The notes beneath the pieces are model-generated. The model saw only the letters and a list, made by a program, of their open reading frames with translations, did not search any database and was not told where the DNA came from. Of a stretch of DNA of 64,000 bases, positions 36,032 to 44,416 are shown one piece after another; positions within the stretch are counted from its first letter, which is position 1; every line of letters starts with the position of its first letter. The position numbers and the translations under genes were made by a program. Origin of the DNA: an uncultured Ignavibacteriota bacterium (GTDB taxonomy: Bacteria > Bacteroidota > Ignavibacteria > UBA10030 > UBA8401). The stretch is taken from positions 1 through 64,000 of the forward strand of contig CAISDA010000044.1 of NCBI GenBank assembly GCA_903884005.1. Reading direction: 5' to 3'.

Positions 36032-36648
36032 TGTAATCGTTGGAATGTGAAACCGGAATCCTTCATCCGATGGAGTGTCCGATCGAGCAGCGGAGCGATG
36101 CGCCCCTCGGTCAATCCGTTGTCGTGGAAAACGACGATCGCGCCGGGGGCGAGGCCCTTCATGGTGCGCGAAAGTATCGTCCCGTCCGTCCGCTTCGAAA
36201 AATCGCCCGTCATGATGCTCCACATGACGATGGTGCAGCCAAGCTCGCGAGCGGCCGCGATGGTGTTCCACGAGAACATGCCGAACGGCGGCCGGAACCA
36301 GCGCGTCGTGATGCCCGTGCACGATTCGATCATGCCGGATGTCGTGCGTATCTCGTCGATCGTCCGCTGTTTCGAGACGGCAAGCATGCGGGTATGCGAA
36401 TACGCATGAATGCCGAGCGTGTGTCCGCGGTCGGCTGTTTCGCGCACCAGCGCTTCGCGCCCGGCAATGTTGCAGCCGCTCAAAAAAAATGTCGCGCTCA
36501 CCTCATGCGACCTCAGCACATCGAGCACCGCCGGAGTGGCGCGCGGATGCGGGCCGTCGTCGAATGTCAGGAATATTCCGGGTGCATCCACACGCCAGAG
36601 CAGCGATGGAAAGATACGTGAATGCAAAGTTGTTGTCCGAAGAAACAT
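36028..36648 (-). CDS. polysaccharide deacetylase (CE4, NodB domain)
   Basis: A 206-residue single-domain enzyme with all NodB motifs: TFDDGP at about residue 28, HAYSHTRM (metal HxxxH) at about 81, RPPFG (RxPxG), and VFHDNG in the last third. It should remove N-acetyl groups from a surface or peptidoglycan sugar. No clear signal peptide precedes the domain, so an uncleaved N-terminal anchor or cytoplasmic action is possible. It is coupled to the GT2 gene downstream by ATGA, and a full-length palindromic repeat lies upstream. Confidence 0.9.
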   Translation of the reverse strand: MFLRTTTLHSRIFPSLLWRVDAPGIFLTFDDGPHPRATPAVLDVLRSHEVSATFFLSGCNIAGREALVRETADRGHTLGIHAYSHTRMLAVSKQRTIDEIRTTSGMIESCTGITTRWFRPPFGMFSWNTIAAARELGCTIVMWSIMTGDFSKRTDGTILSRTMKGLAPGAIVVFHDNGLTEGRIAPLLDRTLHRMKDSGFTFQRLQ

Positions 36649-36659
36649 AAGACCGCAGT

Positions 36660-36775
36660 CTGTTCGCCTGCGGCGAACTTTTTTCTCTGAAGGACCTCGC
36701 TGCCGTTACATCGGTGCGATGCAGGGCGAGATGGTATCTCGCCCGCTCGAGCGAAGCGGTGCAAGTTTTGGTGTT
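36660..36775 (+). repeat. GGGCGAGAT palindromic element, full-length copy
   Basis: Begins with a perfect hairpin GTTCGCC-tgc-GGCGAAC (36662-36678) followed by TTTTTT (36679-36684). ACATC-ggtgc-GATGC follows, then the core GGGCGAGAT-ggt-ATCTCGCCC (36724-36744) and GCTCGAGCGAAGCGGTGCAA. The terminator-like hairpin points to the plus strand although both neighbouring genes are on the minus strand, so it is better seen as part of the element than as a gene terminator. Confidence 0.82.
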
Positions 36776-36794
36776 AGTTGCTTAAGATGAACAG

Positions 36795-37832
36795 TTATGC
36801 CGGCGTTTTCATGTCGCGAATTTTCGGCAGCCGTTCGATCGATGTCCGCGGTTTGGGAACGCCGCCGAGCAGTTCGGCGAAGTACGGCTGGATGGTGCCG
36901 AACGCATCCTGCATCGACGTGTATGAGGATGTTGCAAAATACTGATACCAGCCGCAGTGCTTGTCGCATGCCGTCATGACGTTGCGCAGCTGCTGCGCGT
37001 GCTGCGTGCGCACAAAATCCATCAGCGGCGTTTCGAGCAGGTTCATGCCGCGATACGGCAGCACGCGGCAGGGATAATAGAGCGCCCCGTCCGTGTCGAT
37101 GATGATCGACGACGACGAGCACGTGCCGCGCTCCACGTTGCCGTAAAAAGTATCGGGCGTGATGATGACGTTCGGAAACTGTTTTTTGAGCGAAAGGACC
37201 TTGTCCCGGAATGCGAAAAATTCCGGATAGTAGTCCTTCGTGCCCTCAAGATGCACCGCCGGCATGATCACGATCTTGGCACCCGCCTCCCAGCAGCGCC
37301 GCACTTTATAATCGAGCCTGTCGATGTCTTTGTTCGTCACAACGGTCTGCACGCAGACGCTCGACCCGAACGCCACGTACTCTTCAAGTTCGTCGAACAT
37401 TTCGAGATTGACATGCCCTTCATCGATCGAAATGTGAAGGAAGTCGATGTACTTGCAAAAGTCGCGCATCGGATAATTCGTCGTGAGGCCTCGCTCGCTC
37501 GTGGTGATCATCAGATAAAACGGCTGTCGGCGGGCATACTGCAGCACCTCAAGAAAATCGGGGCGCAGCAGCGGATCGCCGCCTTCCATGCTTAACAGGA
37601 AAATGCTGGACTTGCCGATGTTATCGAGCACTTTGAACACATCGGATGTCGGAAGGCCCGGCTGCTGATCCTGCCACAAATTGCAGAAGCGGCACTTGAA
37701 ATTGCACGTCAGGTTGATCTTGTAGGAAGCGTAAAACGGATAGGTGACGCCCTGCTCCTGGTGACGATAATTGTGCCATAAATACTTCATTGTCTCTGCA
37801 TACTTTGCCGCGGGAAGATAACGCATAGCCAT
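36795..37832 (-). CDS. radical SAM protein with SPASM-like C-terminus
   Basis: A 345-residue enzyme. CNFKCRFC at about residue 41 is the CxxxCxxC site for the 4Fe-4S cluster that cleaves S-adenosylmethionine. The C-terminal Cys set (CSSSS, YPCRVLPY, CDKHCGW) looks like a SPASM auxiliary-cluster domain. The frame is open to 37895, but ATG 37832 with GAAAGA just upstream fits better. The substrate is unknown; its place among GT2, flippase-like and deacetylase genes suggests modification of a glycolipid or glycan. The gap of 82 bases to the GT2 pseudogene still allows cotranscription. Confidence 0.82.
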   Translation of the reverse strand: MAMRYLPAAKYAETMKYLWHNYRHQEQGVTYPFYASYKINLTCNFKCRFCNLWQDQQPGLPTSDVFKVLDNIGKSSIFLLSMEGGDPLLRPDFLEVLQYARRQPFYLMITTSERGLTTNYPMRDFCKYIDFLHISIDEGHVNLEMFDELEEYVAFGSSVCVQTVVTNKDIDRLDYKVRRCWEAGAKIVIMPAVHLEGTKDYYPEFFAFRDKVLSLKKQFPNVIITPDTFYGNVERGTCSSSSIIIDTDGALYYPCRVLPYRGMNLLETPLMDFVRTQHAQQLRNVMTACDKHCGWYQYFATSSYTSMQDAFGTIQPYFAELLGGVPKPRTSIERLPKIRDMKTPA

Positions 37833-37914
37833 TCTTTCACGTAAAATGAATTCGAGGATGTTCCTCTGCCTGCCGGATGGACATAAAAATACCAATAATG
37901 TCGACGTGTTGCAA

Positions 37915-39078
37915 TCAATTCTTCGCGTCCGGCGAATTTGCCCGTTCCAGGATCCTTCCCTTCCATTCGAATTTTCCGAAATAGCCGCCGGCGACGGCCA
38001 TGAAGATCACGGGTATGTGCACGACGGCTGCGGGGATAAAATATTTCATCAATCGGCGTGTCTGTGTGAGTCCGGTGAATTTATGGAGGATGAGATAATC
38101 GACAACCAACTTGGGAATATATCCTGCGGCGAAGAGCGTGAAATACCCGCTCTAAAAAAACGACATGATACCGGTTCCCAGCAGCAGCAGGTAATAGACG
38201 AATGTGGAGATGAGGAAGAGCAACGTATCGGATCGATAATCGGATGTCTGCGCAGCCCACCGCATGCGCTGCAGCATGAATCCCTTCCACGTGGCGACGG
38301 GGTATGTGGTGACCTGAGCCGCGGCATCGAGCACGAACCGTACGGTGTACGATGTTTCAGAGGCGATGCGCTGCGCAAGAAGCGAGTCGTCGCCCGTGTT
38401 CAAATGCGCCAGCGCGGTGTATCCTCCGGCCTGGTCATAGGCCGATCTCCGGTACGCCATGTTCGATCCGTTGCAATTATTCACCGATGCATTGCCGATG
38501 GCGCCGGCGGCGCACGCCGTGTGCGAAAGGAAGTCGAGAAATTGAATGCCGAAGAGGAGCGGCGGGACGCGCTGTTTGTTCATGAAAACGGTTGTGCCGG
38601 TGACAACGCCGACAGAGTCGTCGAATGAGCCGACGCACGCAGAGAGCCAGGACGGCGGTACGAAGCAATCGGCATCGGTCGTGAAGATGATCTCGCCCGT
38701 GCTTTCGTTGATGCCGTACTGCAGCGCGTTGATCTTCGGCGAGACTCCTGCCGGCCGGTCCAGCACACGCAGCAATCTGAGCGAGGGGTGGCCGCCGCAG
38801 AGCGCTGTGACGATCGCCGCTGTTGCGTCTGTGGACTGGTCATCGATGACAATGATCTCGAATTTATCGGACGGGTAATCCTGAGCTAGAAGGGAGGCGA
38901 CACAGCCGCCGATCGCGTCTTCTTCGTTGCGCGCGGGGACCAGCACCGTGAGGTGCGGCTGAGAGGTATTGGTTCCCCTTCGGTGCCGGGACAAGCCTGT
39001 GTAAAAGGACAGGATCTCTCGGACATAGACGGCACAGGAGGCGGCAAGAATGACGGCAAGCAGCAGAGTAACGGTCAT
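37915..39078 (-). pseudogene. membrane glycosyltransferase family 2, split by an in-frame TAG
   Basis: The GT2 frame runs from 39078 to a TAG at 38154-38152 (308 codons). It then continues in the very same frame for another 78 codons to 37915. The first part has IDDQSTDAT, TDADC, TGDDS and QRMRWA. The second part (SGYFTLFAAGYIPKLVVDYL onward) supplies the missing C-terminal helices and ends GGYFGKFEWKGR, matching GYLGQFEWKG at the end of the GT2 encoded at 40058. Without the TAG the product is 387 residues, like its paralogues. TAG serves as a normal stop elsewhere in the window (5010, 42668, 53132), so this is most simply a recent nonsense change or a base error next to a T7 run. Confidence 0.8.
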
Positions 39079-39087
39079 GACGATAAC

Positions 39088-40056
39088 TTATCGTTTATGT
39101 GATGTGAAGAGTGCCGAGATCCCCAGCAGGGCCGGAACAACAATGTTGACGGTGAAAACGCACAGCGACGCATTGAGCGAAGCCGCCGCCGTAACACCGG
39201 CGCGCGTGTAAAAAAAAACGGATGCGCTCTCGCGGATGCCAAGGTCGCCGATCGAGATGGGCAGAATTATGGACTTCACGAACAGCACGATCGGAACGCA
39301 GAGCGCAGACGCTGTCAACGGCGCGTCGGTAAATGCGTTGACGAAGCAGTGGTACTGAAGAATGATGACGCCGAAGAGCGCGGCAGTCAGGAGCGTCAGT
39401 GTTTGTCCGCTCGCATTCGTGAAATCGGTTTCAAATACTGTTACCGCCCCGAACAAACGATGGCTCCGTATCCGTTGCGGAAGGCGCTCCAGAAGCGATT
39501 TGGTCAACGACGGAAACAGGAACCCGGCCGCGACCGCTCCAAGAAGTCCATAGGAAGCCACGGTCAATCCAATGCCCCAGACCGCAGGAAGAAAGAGCGG
39601 GAAGAACATGAGCGCGCTCAGCGTGCCCGACGCGATCGTTGCACCCAGGACGTACAGCTTATCGACCGCGGACATTGACAGGACCGACGCGCGGTACCGG
39701 GCGTCGAGTCCGAAGAGGCGTCCGCCGATCTCTCCGATCTGTCCCGGTGTGAAGAATCCAGCCGTGAATCCTGCACTCAGCGATGCGAAAACGGATGCAT
39801 TACTTGCCGGAACGCGAATGAGGCGCAATAAAAATTTCCACCGTGCAAATTGAAGGCCGACATTGACCGCGGCAAGGCCCGCACCGGCAGCGAGAAAATC
39901 AATCCGGGCTGTTCGCACGGATGCGATCAATGCGTGGATGTCGACGTACCACACCAGTCCCGCCAGCAGCGCGGCGCCGGCAGCGGCTTTCAGCATGAAC
40001 ACAAACACGGGATGCCTGTTGCTCCAATGCAGGAGAGGGTGCGGAGTTGGGCTCAT
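39088..40056 (-). CDS. flippase-like integral membrane protein (LPG synthase TM / UPF0104 family)
   Basis: A 322-residue polytopic protein with seven to eight helices. FARWKFLLRL near residue 75, GFTAGFFTPGQIGEIGGRLF and ISIGDLGIRESASVFFYTRAG are the conserved blocks of the lysylphosphatidylglycerol synthase transmembrane family; no synthase domain follows. The start MSPTPHPLLHW at 40056 lies one base after the previous stop. Stand-alone members of this family are often found with glycosyltransferases and are thought to move lipids or lipid-linked sugars. It is tightly packed between two GT2 genes. Confidence 0.87.
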   Translation of the reverse strand: MSPTPHPLLHWSNRHPVFVFMLKAAAGAALLAGLVWYVDIHALIASVRTARIDFLAAGAGLAAVNVGLQFARWKFLLRLIRVPASNASVFASLSAGFTAGFFTPGQIGEIGGRLFGLDARYRASVLSMSAVDKLYVLGATIASGTLSALMFFPLFLPAVWGIGLTVASYGLLGAVAAGFLFPSLTKSLLERLPQRIRSHRLFGAVTVFETDFTNASGQTLTLLTAALFGVIILQYHCFVNAFTDAPLTASALCVPIVLFVKSIILPISIGDLGIRESASVFFYTRAGVTAAASLNASLCVFTVNIVVPALLGISALFTSHKR

Positions 40057-40057
40057 G

Positions 40058-41179
40058 TTACGAGCGTGTGCCTTTCCACTCGAACTGGCCGAGATACCCC
40101 ACTGGACCGATAATGAGATTATAGAGGACAAACATCACTTCGAGCGGCACCATCTTCCGCACCAGTTCTTTGTTCCCGAACAGCCGGGTTCCCTGGTTGA
40201 GGACGTACCAATCGATGAGCAGTTTTAAGGCACAAAGGACAATGCCGTAGAGCGGAAAAATGATGAGCGTTAAGAGCGCAAGCGCATTGAATCCGTGGGC
40301 GCACGCAAAAATGACCTTCATGCGGCGGGGATAATATTTGCCGGCAGAAAAATGGCGCTTCCGCTGATTCACGAATTCTTCGAGTGCCACGGGAGGCTCG
40401 GTGACCACAACGCTGTCGACCGACGTCATATACCGGATCTGCCACGATGTCTCGCGCTGCACCAATTGTATGAACAGGTCGTCGTCGCCGCTGAGCGATT
40501 GTTTGATCTTCCCGAATCCGCCCACTTCGTTGAACACCGCGCGGCGGTAAGCAAAATTTCTGCCCGTGCACATGTAGGCGCTGCGCAGACCGATGCCTGC
40601 TGCCGTTCCGATCGTATTTTTCAATTCTTCGTACCGAAGAAAGCGGTCGCCCCACCGGTGCTCGAAGGAGTCCGTGGCGCGCCATTCAAAGGGGGAATAT
40701 CCGGCAACCACGCCAACCTCGGGCGTGAACGCTTTTACCACCTCGCGCAGCCATTGCTGCGGGGGATAAGAATCCGCATCGGTGAAAAGCAGCAGGTCAT
40801 GTGTTGCGTTGCGAATGCCTTCGTCGAGCGCGAATTTTTTTGGAGGGAGATCCGCGGAGGGGCGCTCGATGTCGATCAATTTGATGAACGGAAATTTTTT
40901 GCGCATGCTCATCACGATCTCTGCCGTGTCGTCCGTGGAACGGTCGTTCACAACGATGATCTCGTAGAGGTCCTTCGGATAATTCTGTTTCACCAGCGCA
41001 TGAAGGCAGCGGCCGATGTACTTCTGTTCGTTGCGCGCGGCGACAATGATCGAAACGGAGAGCAGCTCGGAATTCGTCGGATAGGAGAGACGGCGCAATC
41101 CTCTGATGATGAGGAAATGGATTGCGGCGTATGCGGCAAAAAAGAACGCAGCGAGAATATACCAGAAGGATGTCAACAT
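40058..41179 (-). CDS. membrane glycosyltransferase family 2
   Basis: A 373-residue enzyme if started at MLTSFWYILAAFFFAAY (41179); the frame is open to 41236. The N-terminal helix is followed by a GT-A domain with VNDRSTDDT, TDADS, SGDDD and QRKRHFSAG (QxxRW-like position with His), then C-terminal helices ending GYLGQFEWKG. It is probably the first gene of the second glycan locus, whose divergent neighbour is der. It is closely related in layout to the GT2 genes at 34922 and 37915. Confidence 0.87.
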   Translation of the reverse strand: MLTSFWYILAAFFFAAYAAIHFLIIRGLRRLSYPTNSELLSVSIIVAARNEQKYIGRCLHALVKQNYPKDLYEIIVVNDRSTDDTAEIVMSMRKKFPFIKLIDIERPSADLPPKKFALDEGIRNATHDLLLFTDADSYPPQQWLREVVKAFTPEVGVVAGYSPFEWRATDSFEHRWGDRFLRYEELKNTIGTAAGIGLRSAYMCTGRNFAYRRAVFNEVGGFGKIKQSLSGDDDLFIQLVQRETSWQIRYMTSVDSVVVTEPPVALEEFVNQRKRHFSAGKYYPRRMKVIFACAHGFNALALLTLIIFPLYGIVLCALKLLIDWYVLNQGTRLFGNKELVRKMVPLEVMFVLYNLIIGPVGYLGQFEWKGTRS

Positions 41180-41284
41180 AATATAAGAAAATACTGAAAA
41201 TGCCTGTTGGAAGCAACGAAGAACATCGAAGAACATGCAAAAGATCGGGAGATATATACGCGCGTGAAAAATCCGCCTGCATTG

Positions 41285-41307
41285 ATAGTCACCCGCTTTT
41301 TGACTAT
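41285..41307. promoter_or_regulatory. inverted repeat between the divergent glycan locus and der
   Basis: ATAGTCA (41285-41291) and TGACTAT (41301-41307) are perfect 7-base inverted repeats around a 9-base spacer in the 169-base divergent intergenic region. It could be an operator or a small hairpin. No convincing promoter pair was found for either gene. Confidence 0.3.
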
Positions 41308-41348
41308 TTTAGATATATCCATTTTTCCTTCACATCTGATCTTGGAGC

Positions 41349-42668
41349 ATGTCAAATAAACTCATAGCAATTGTTGGAAGGCCAAACGTAGGTAAATCTA
41401 CGCTTTTTAATCGCCTCATCGGCGCACGCGAGGCAATCGTGCACGATGCTCCCGGAGTGACGCGCGATCGTCATTACGGCACGGCAACCTGGTGCGGCAA
41501 ATCGTTTACGCTCATCGACACGGGAGGCTATGTTCCGGCCTCCGATGACGTGTTCGAACGTGCCATACGCGAACAATCAGAAATTGCCATGGCCGAGGCC
41601 GATAAGATCATTTTTGTGGTCGACGGCCAGGAAGGTGCGACGCATATCGACAAGGATATCGCAGACATCCTCCGCAAATCGCACAAGAAGGTCATGCTGG
41701 TGGTCAATAAGATCGACGGACCGAAGCAGGAAGTTGCCGTCTCCGAATTTCACCGCTTCGGACTCGGCGAACCGATCTCGCTGGCCGCGCTTGGCGGACG
41801 ACGGATCGGCGATTTTTTGGACGACCTCACCGCGGAATTTCCGCTCGATGAAGAGGAGCCGCAGGAAGATACGCTGTTGAAGCTTGCCGTCATCGGAAAG
41901 CCGAACGTCGGCAAGTCGTCGCTTGTCAATGCGCTTCTGGGCAAAGAGCGGTCCATTGTGACGCCGATCGCCGGCACAACGCGCGATTCGGTCGATTCAA
42001 TGATGACGTACGAAGGCGAAGACATACTGTTCATCGACACGGCCGGCCTGATACGCAAGGCGAAAATACGCGAAAGCGTCGATTTCTTTTCAGCGATCAG
42101 AACGCTTAAAAGCATTGACCGCTGCAATATTGCGCTCGTATTGTTCGATGCGAAAGTGGGTGTCGACAAACAAGACCTCCGTATCGTGCAGACGGTCATC
42201 GAAAAAAACCGCGGCGTGGTGCTCGCGGTCAACAAATGGGATCTCATCGAAAAGGATACCAACACGGCAAAGGAATACGAAAAAGATGTCCGGGATAAAC
42301 TGCGGACATTCGATTTTGTCCCGATCATCTTTGTTTCGGTGCTCACGCGGCAGCGCATTTTCAAGCTGCTGGACCTCGCGAAGGCGACGCATGCCGAACG
42401 GTGCAAACGCATCCCGACCGCGGAACTGAATGATAAACTGCTCGCCGATATCGCACATTATCCGCCGTCGACAAAAACGGGAAGGGATGTGAAGATCAAT
42501 TTCATCACGCAGGTGCGCCAATCGCCGCCGGTGATCGCCTTTTTCGCCAACGAGCCGCAGCTTGTCACCGATAATTACAAGCGGTATCTCGAGCACCGCG
42601 TCCGGGACCACTGGGGCTTCACGGGCGTGCCCATCACGATCGCGCTCAAAAATAAAAATAAAGATTAG
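41349..42668 (+). CDS. der: ribosome biogenesis GTPase Der (EngA)
   Basis: A 439-residue tandem GTPase needed for 50S subunit assembly. The first G domain has GRPNVGKS at 10-17, DTGG at 57-60 and NKID at 120-123. The second has GKPNVGKS at 183-190, an IDTAG G3 motif and NKWD near 297. The C-terminal KH-like domain (about 350-439) includes GRDVKINFITQVRQSPPVIA and ends in the usual lysine-rich tail. Length and order match Der exactly. The stop is TAG. It opens the housekeeping block on the plus strand and is followed by upp after 69 bases. Confidence 0.97.
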   Translation: MSNKLIAIVGRPNVGKSTLFNRLIGAREAIVHDAPGVTRDRHYGTATWCGKSFTLIDTGGYVPASDDVFERAIREQSEIAMAEADKIIFVVDGQEGATHIDKDIADILRKSHKKVMLVVNKIDGPKQEVAVSEFHRFGLGEPISLAALGGRRIGDFLDDLTAEFPLDEEEPQEDTLLKLAVIGKPNVGKSSLVNALLGKERSIVTPIAGTTRDSVDSMMTYEGEDILFIDTAGLIRKAKIRESVDFFSAIRTLKSIDRCNIALVLFDAKVGVDKQDLRIVQTVIEKNRGVVLAVNKWDLIEKDTNTAKEYEKDVRDKLRTFDFVPIIFVSVLTRQRIFKLLDLAKATHAERCKRIPTAELNDKLLADIAHYPPSTKTGRDVKINFITQVRQSPPVIAFFANEPQLVTDNYKRYLEHRVRDHWGFTGVPITIALKNKNKD

Positions 42669-42737
42669 CAGCGTCATCCGGGTGCAAGGAACGACCCGGA
42701 TCGCACGATCACAATCATATTCATCATCGGGGTTATC

Positions 42738-43376
42738 ATGAAAAAAATTAATAATTTATTCATCATCGACCATCCGCTTGTGAAACGAGATGTGTCCATT
42801 CTGCGCGACAAAAGAACACCGAACCATCTGTTCCGGACCGTGATGTCGCGCATTGCCGGAATGATGGCGTTCGAGGTGACGAAAAATTTTTCGGTGGATA
42901 CGTTCGACCTCAACACGCCGCTTGAAAAAACGACAGGCTACAAACTGCACGATGAGATCGTCATTGTGCCGATCCTTCGGGCCGGCCTGGGAATGGTGGA
43001 GGGCTTTTTGAACGTGCTGCCGGAAGCGCGCGTCGGCCACGTCGGGCTCTACCGCGACGAGGAAACCCTGGAACCGGTCGACTATTATTCGAAATTTCCA
43101 AGCACGCTCTCCAAGAGTCTTGTGCTCCTGATCGACCCGATGCTCGCCACCGGCGGAAGCGCCAAGGCGGCACTGTCGTTCATGAAGAGCAAAGGCGCCA
43201 ATAATATCCGCATGGTGAGCCTTGTCGCGTCGCCGGCGGGCGTGCAGATCGTCGCAAAAAATCATCCCGATGTGCCGATCTATTGCGCGGTGGTCGACCG
43301 CGGTTTGAATTCAAAAGGGTATATTCTTCCCGGCCTCGGCGATGCGGGCGACAGAGTGTTCGGAACCGAGTCATGA
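42738..43376 (+). CDS. upp: uracil phosphoribosyltransferase
   Basis: A 212-residue cytoplasmic salvage enzyme that makes UMP from uracil and PRPP. VPILRAGLGMVEGFLNVLP, the PRPP loop LLIDPMLATGGSAKAAL and the C-terminal PGLGDAGDRVFGTES are diagnostic. GGGG stands just upstream of the ATG. The stop overlaps the ATG of the TPR-protein gene by ATGA, so they are cotranslated. Confidence 0.97.
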   Translation: MKKINNLFIIDHPLVKRDVSILRDKRTPNHLFRTVMSRIAGMMAFEVTKNFSVDTFDLNTPLEKTTGYKLHDEIVIVPILRAGLGMVEGFLNVLPEARVGHVGLYRDEETLEPVDYYSKFPSTLSKSLVLLIDPMLATGGSAKAALSFMKSKGANNIRMVSLVASPAGVQIVAKNHPDVPIYCAVVDRGLNSKGYILPGLGDAGDRVFGTES

Positions 43377-44395
43377 GATTGTTCATCCTGGGGCTGCTGT
43401 TCCTTCTCTGTGCAACAGGAAGCGCGCCTGCTCAAAAAATTCCGGACGAGCAGCTGCACCAGAAAATAAGTGCCGGTATAGACTGCACCGTGAAACAGGA
43501 TTATGCGGGAGCCCTTCGTTTTTTTTCGGCTGCCGCGGCCGCCTCTCCGTCCCATCCGGCACCGTATATTTATTGGGCGGGAGCGCTGCAGGCACAAAGC
43601 ACCGATAATGGCAGAGAGTTCCCTCGGGAAGTGTACGATTCGCTTCTTGATAGGGGAGAAGCGAATGCCGAAGCGATGATCCGGCGCGAACCCGGCACTC
43701 CCGATGGGTACTACTATGCCGGAACCGTGCTTGCATACCGGGCGTATTCCTCGTCTGAGAACGGAAACTGGGCGGGAAGCATCTACCAGGGCGTGAATGC
43801 TGCAAAACAATTTGAGAAAGCCCTCGAGCTCAATCCCCGGTATTTTGACGCCATGAACGGGCTCGGCACCTATTACTATTGGCGGAGCAAACTGGCATGG
43901 GTGCCGTTCATCGCCGACAGACGCGCCGAAGGCATTTCCATGGTGATGTCGGCTGCCCGGCGAAGCCTTTATGAACGGGGTGTGGCCTTGAACAGTCTGA
44001 TGCTGATCCTGATCGAGGAGAAGCGATACAGCGAGGCCGAAGACGCCGCTAATGACATGCTCGGGGAGATCCCGAACCAGCGGTCGTTCCTTTGGGCCTT
44101 GATGACCCTCTATGAAGCGACCGGGAATGCGGCGCAGCTGAAAAAAATTGTTCCGCGCCTGCTTGAGAGCATCGTCTCGGCGCCGGTGGTGAATTATTAT
44201 AACGAAGCGGCCTGCCGCGTGAAGCTGGCGCAATACGCATTCGACGAAGGCAATTACGTGCGTGTGCTGGAGGAATGCGATACGGTGCTGGCGCTGAAAA
44301 AAGTCGATGCACTGTCCCGAAAATCGCTGCGCAAAAAATATGCCATGGCCGAGAATTTGATGAAGGATGCCAAAATACAATTGGCCCGGAAATAA
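43373..44395 (+). CDS. exported TPR-repeat protein
   Basis: A 340-residue protein starting MRLFILGLLFLLCATGSAPA (signal peptide) at the ATGA overlap with upp. The longer frame back to 43283 is antisense-type read of upp and is discarded. Helical repeats such as QFEKALELNPRYFDAMNGLG are tetratricopeptide-like, with further weaker repeats toward the C-terminus. It is probably a periplasmic scaffold; no specific partner can be named. The rel/spoT homologue starts 21 bases downstream. Confidence 0.75.
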   Translation: MRLFILGLLFLLCATGSAPAQKIPDEQLHQKISAGIDCTVKQDYAGALRFFSAAAAASPSHPAPYIYWAGALQAQSTDNGREFPREVYDSLLDRGEANAEAMIRREPGTPDGYYYAGTVLAYRAYSSSENGNWAGSIYQGVNAAKQFEKALELNPRYFDAMNGLGTYYYWRSKLAWVPFIADRRAEGISMVMSAARRSLYERGVALNSLMLILIEEKRYSEAEDAANDMLGEIPNQRSFLWALMTLYEATGNAAQLKKIVPRLLESIVSAPVVNYYNEAACRVKLAQYAFDEGNYVRVLEECDTVLALKKVDALSRKSLRKKYAMAENLMKDAKIQLARK

Positions 44396-44416
44396 TGATA
44401 TCATACTGATGAACGC

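Noticed and set aside
37915-39078. Alternative genetic code with TAG as sense
   Set aside because: TAG ends the LolA-like gene, der and the hybrid kinase at the expected family lengths, so TAG is a working stop in this genome.
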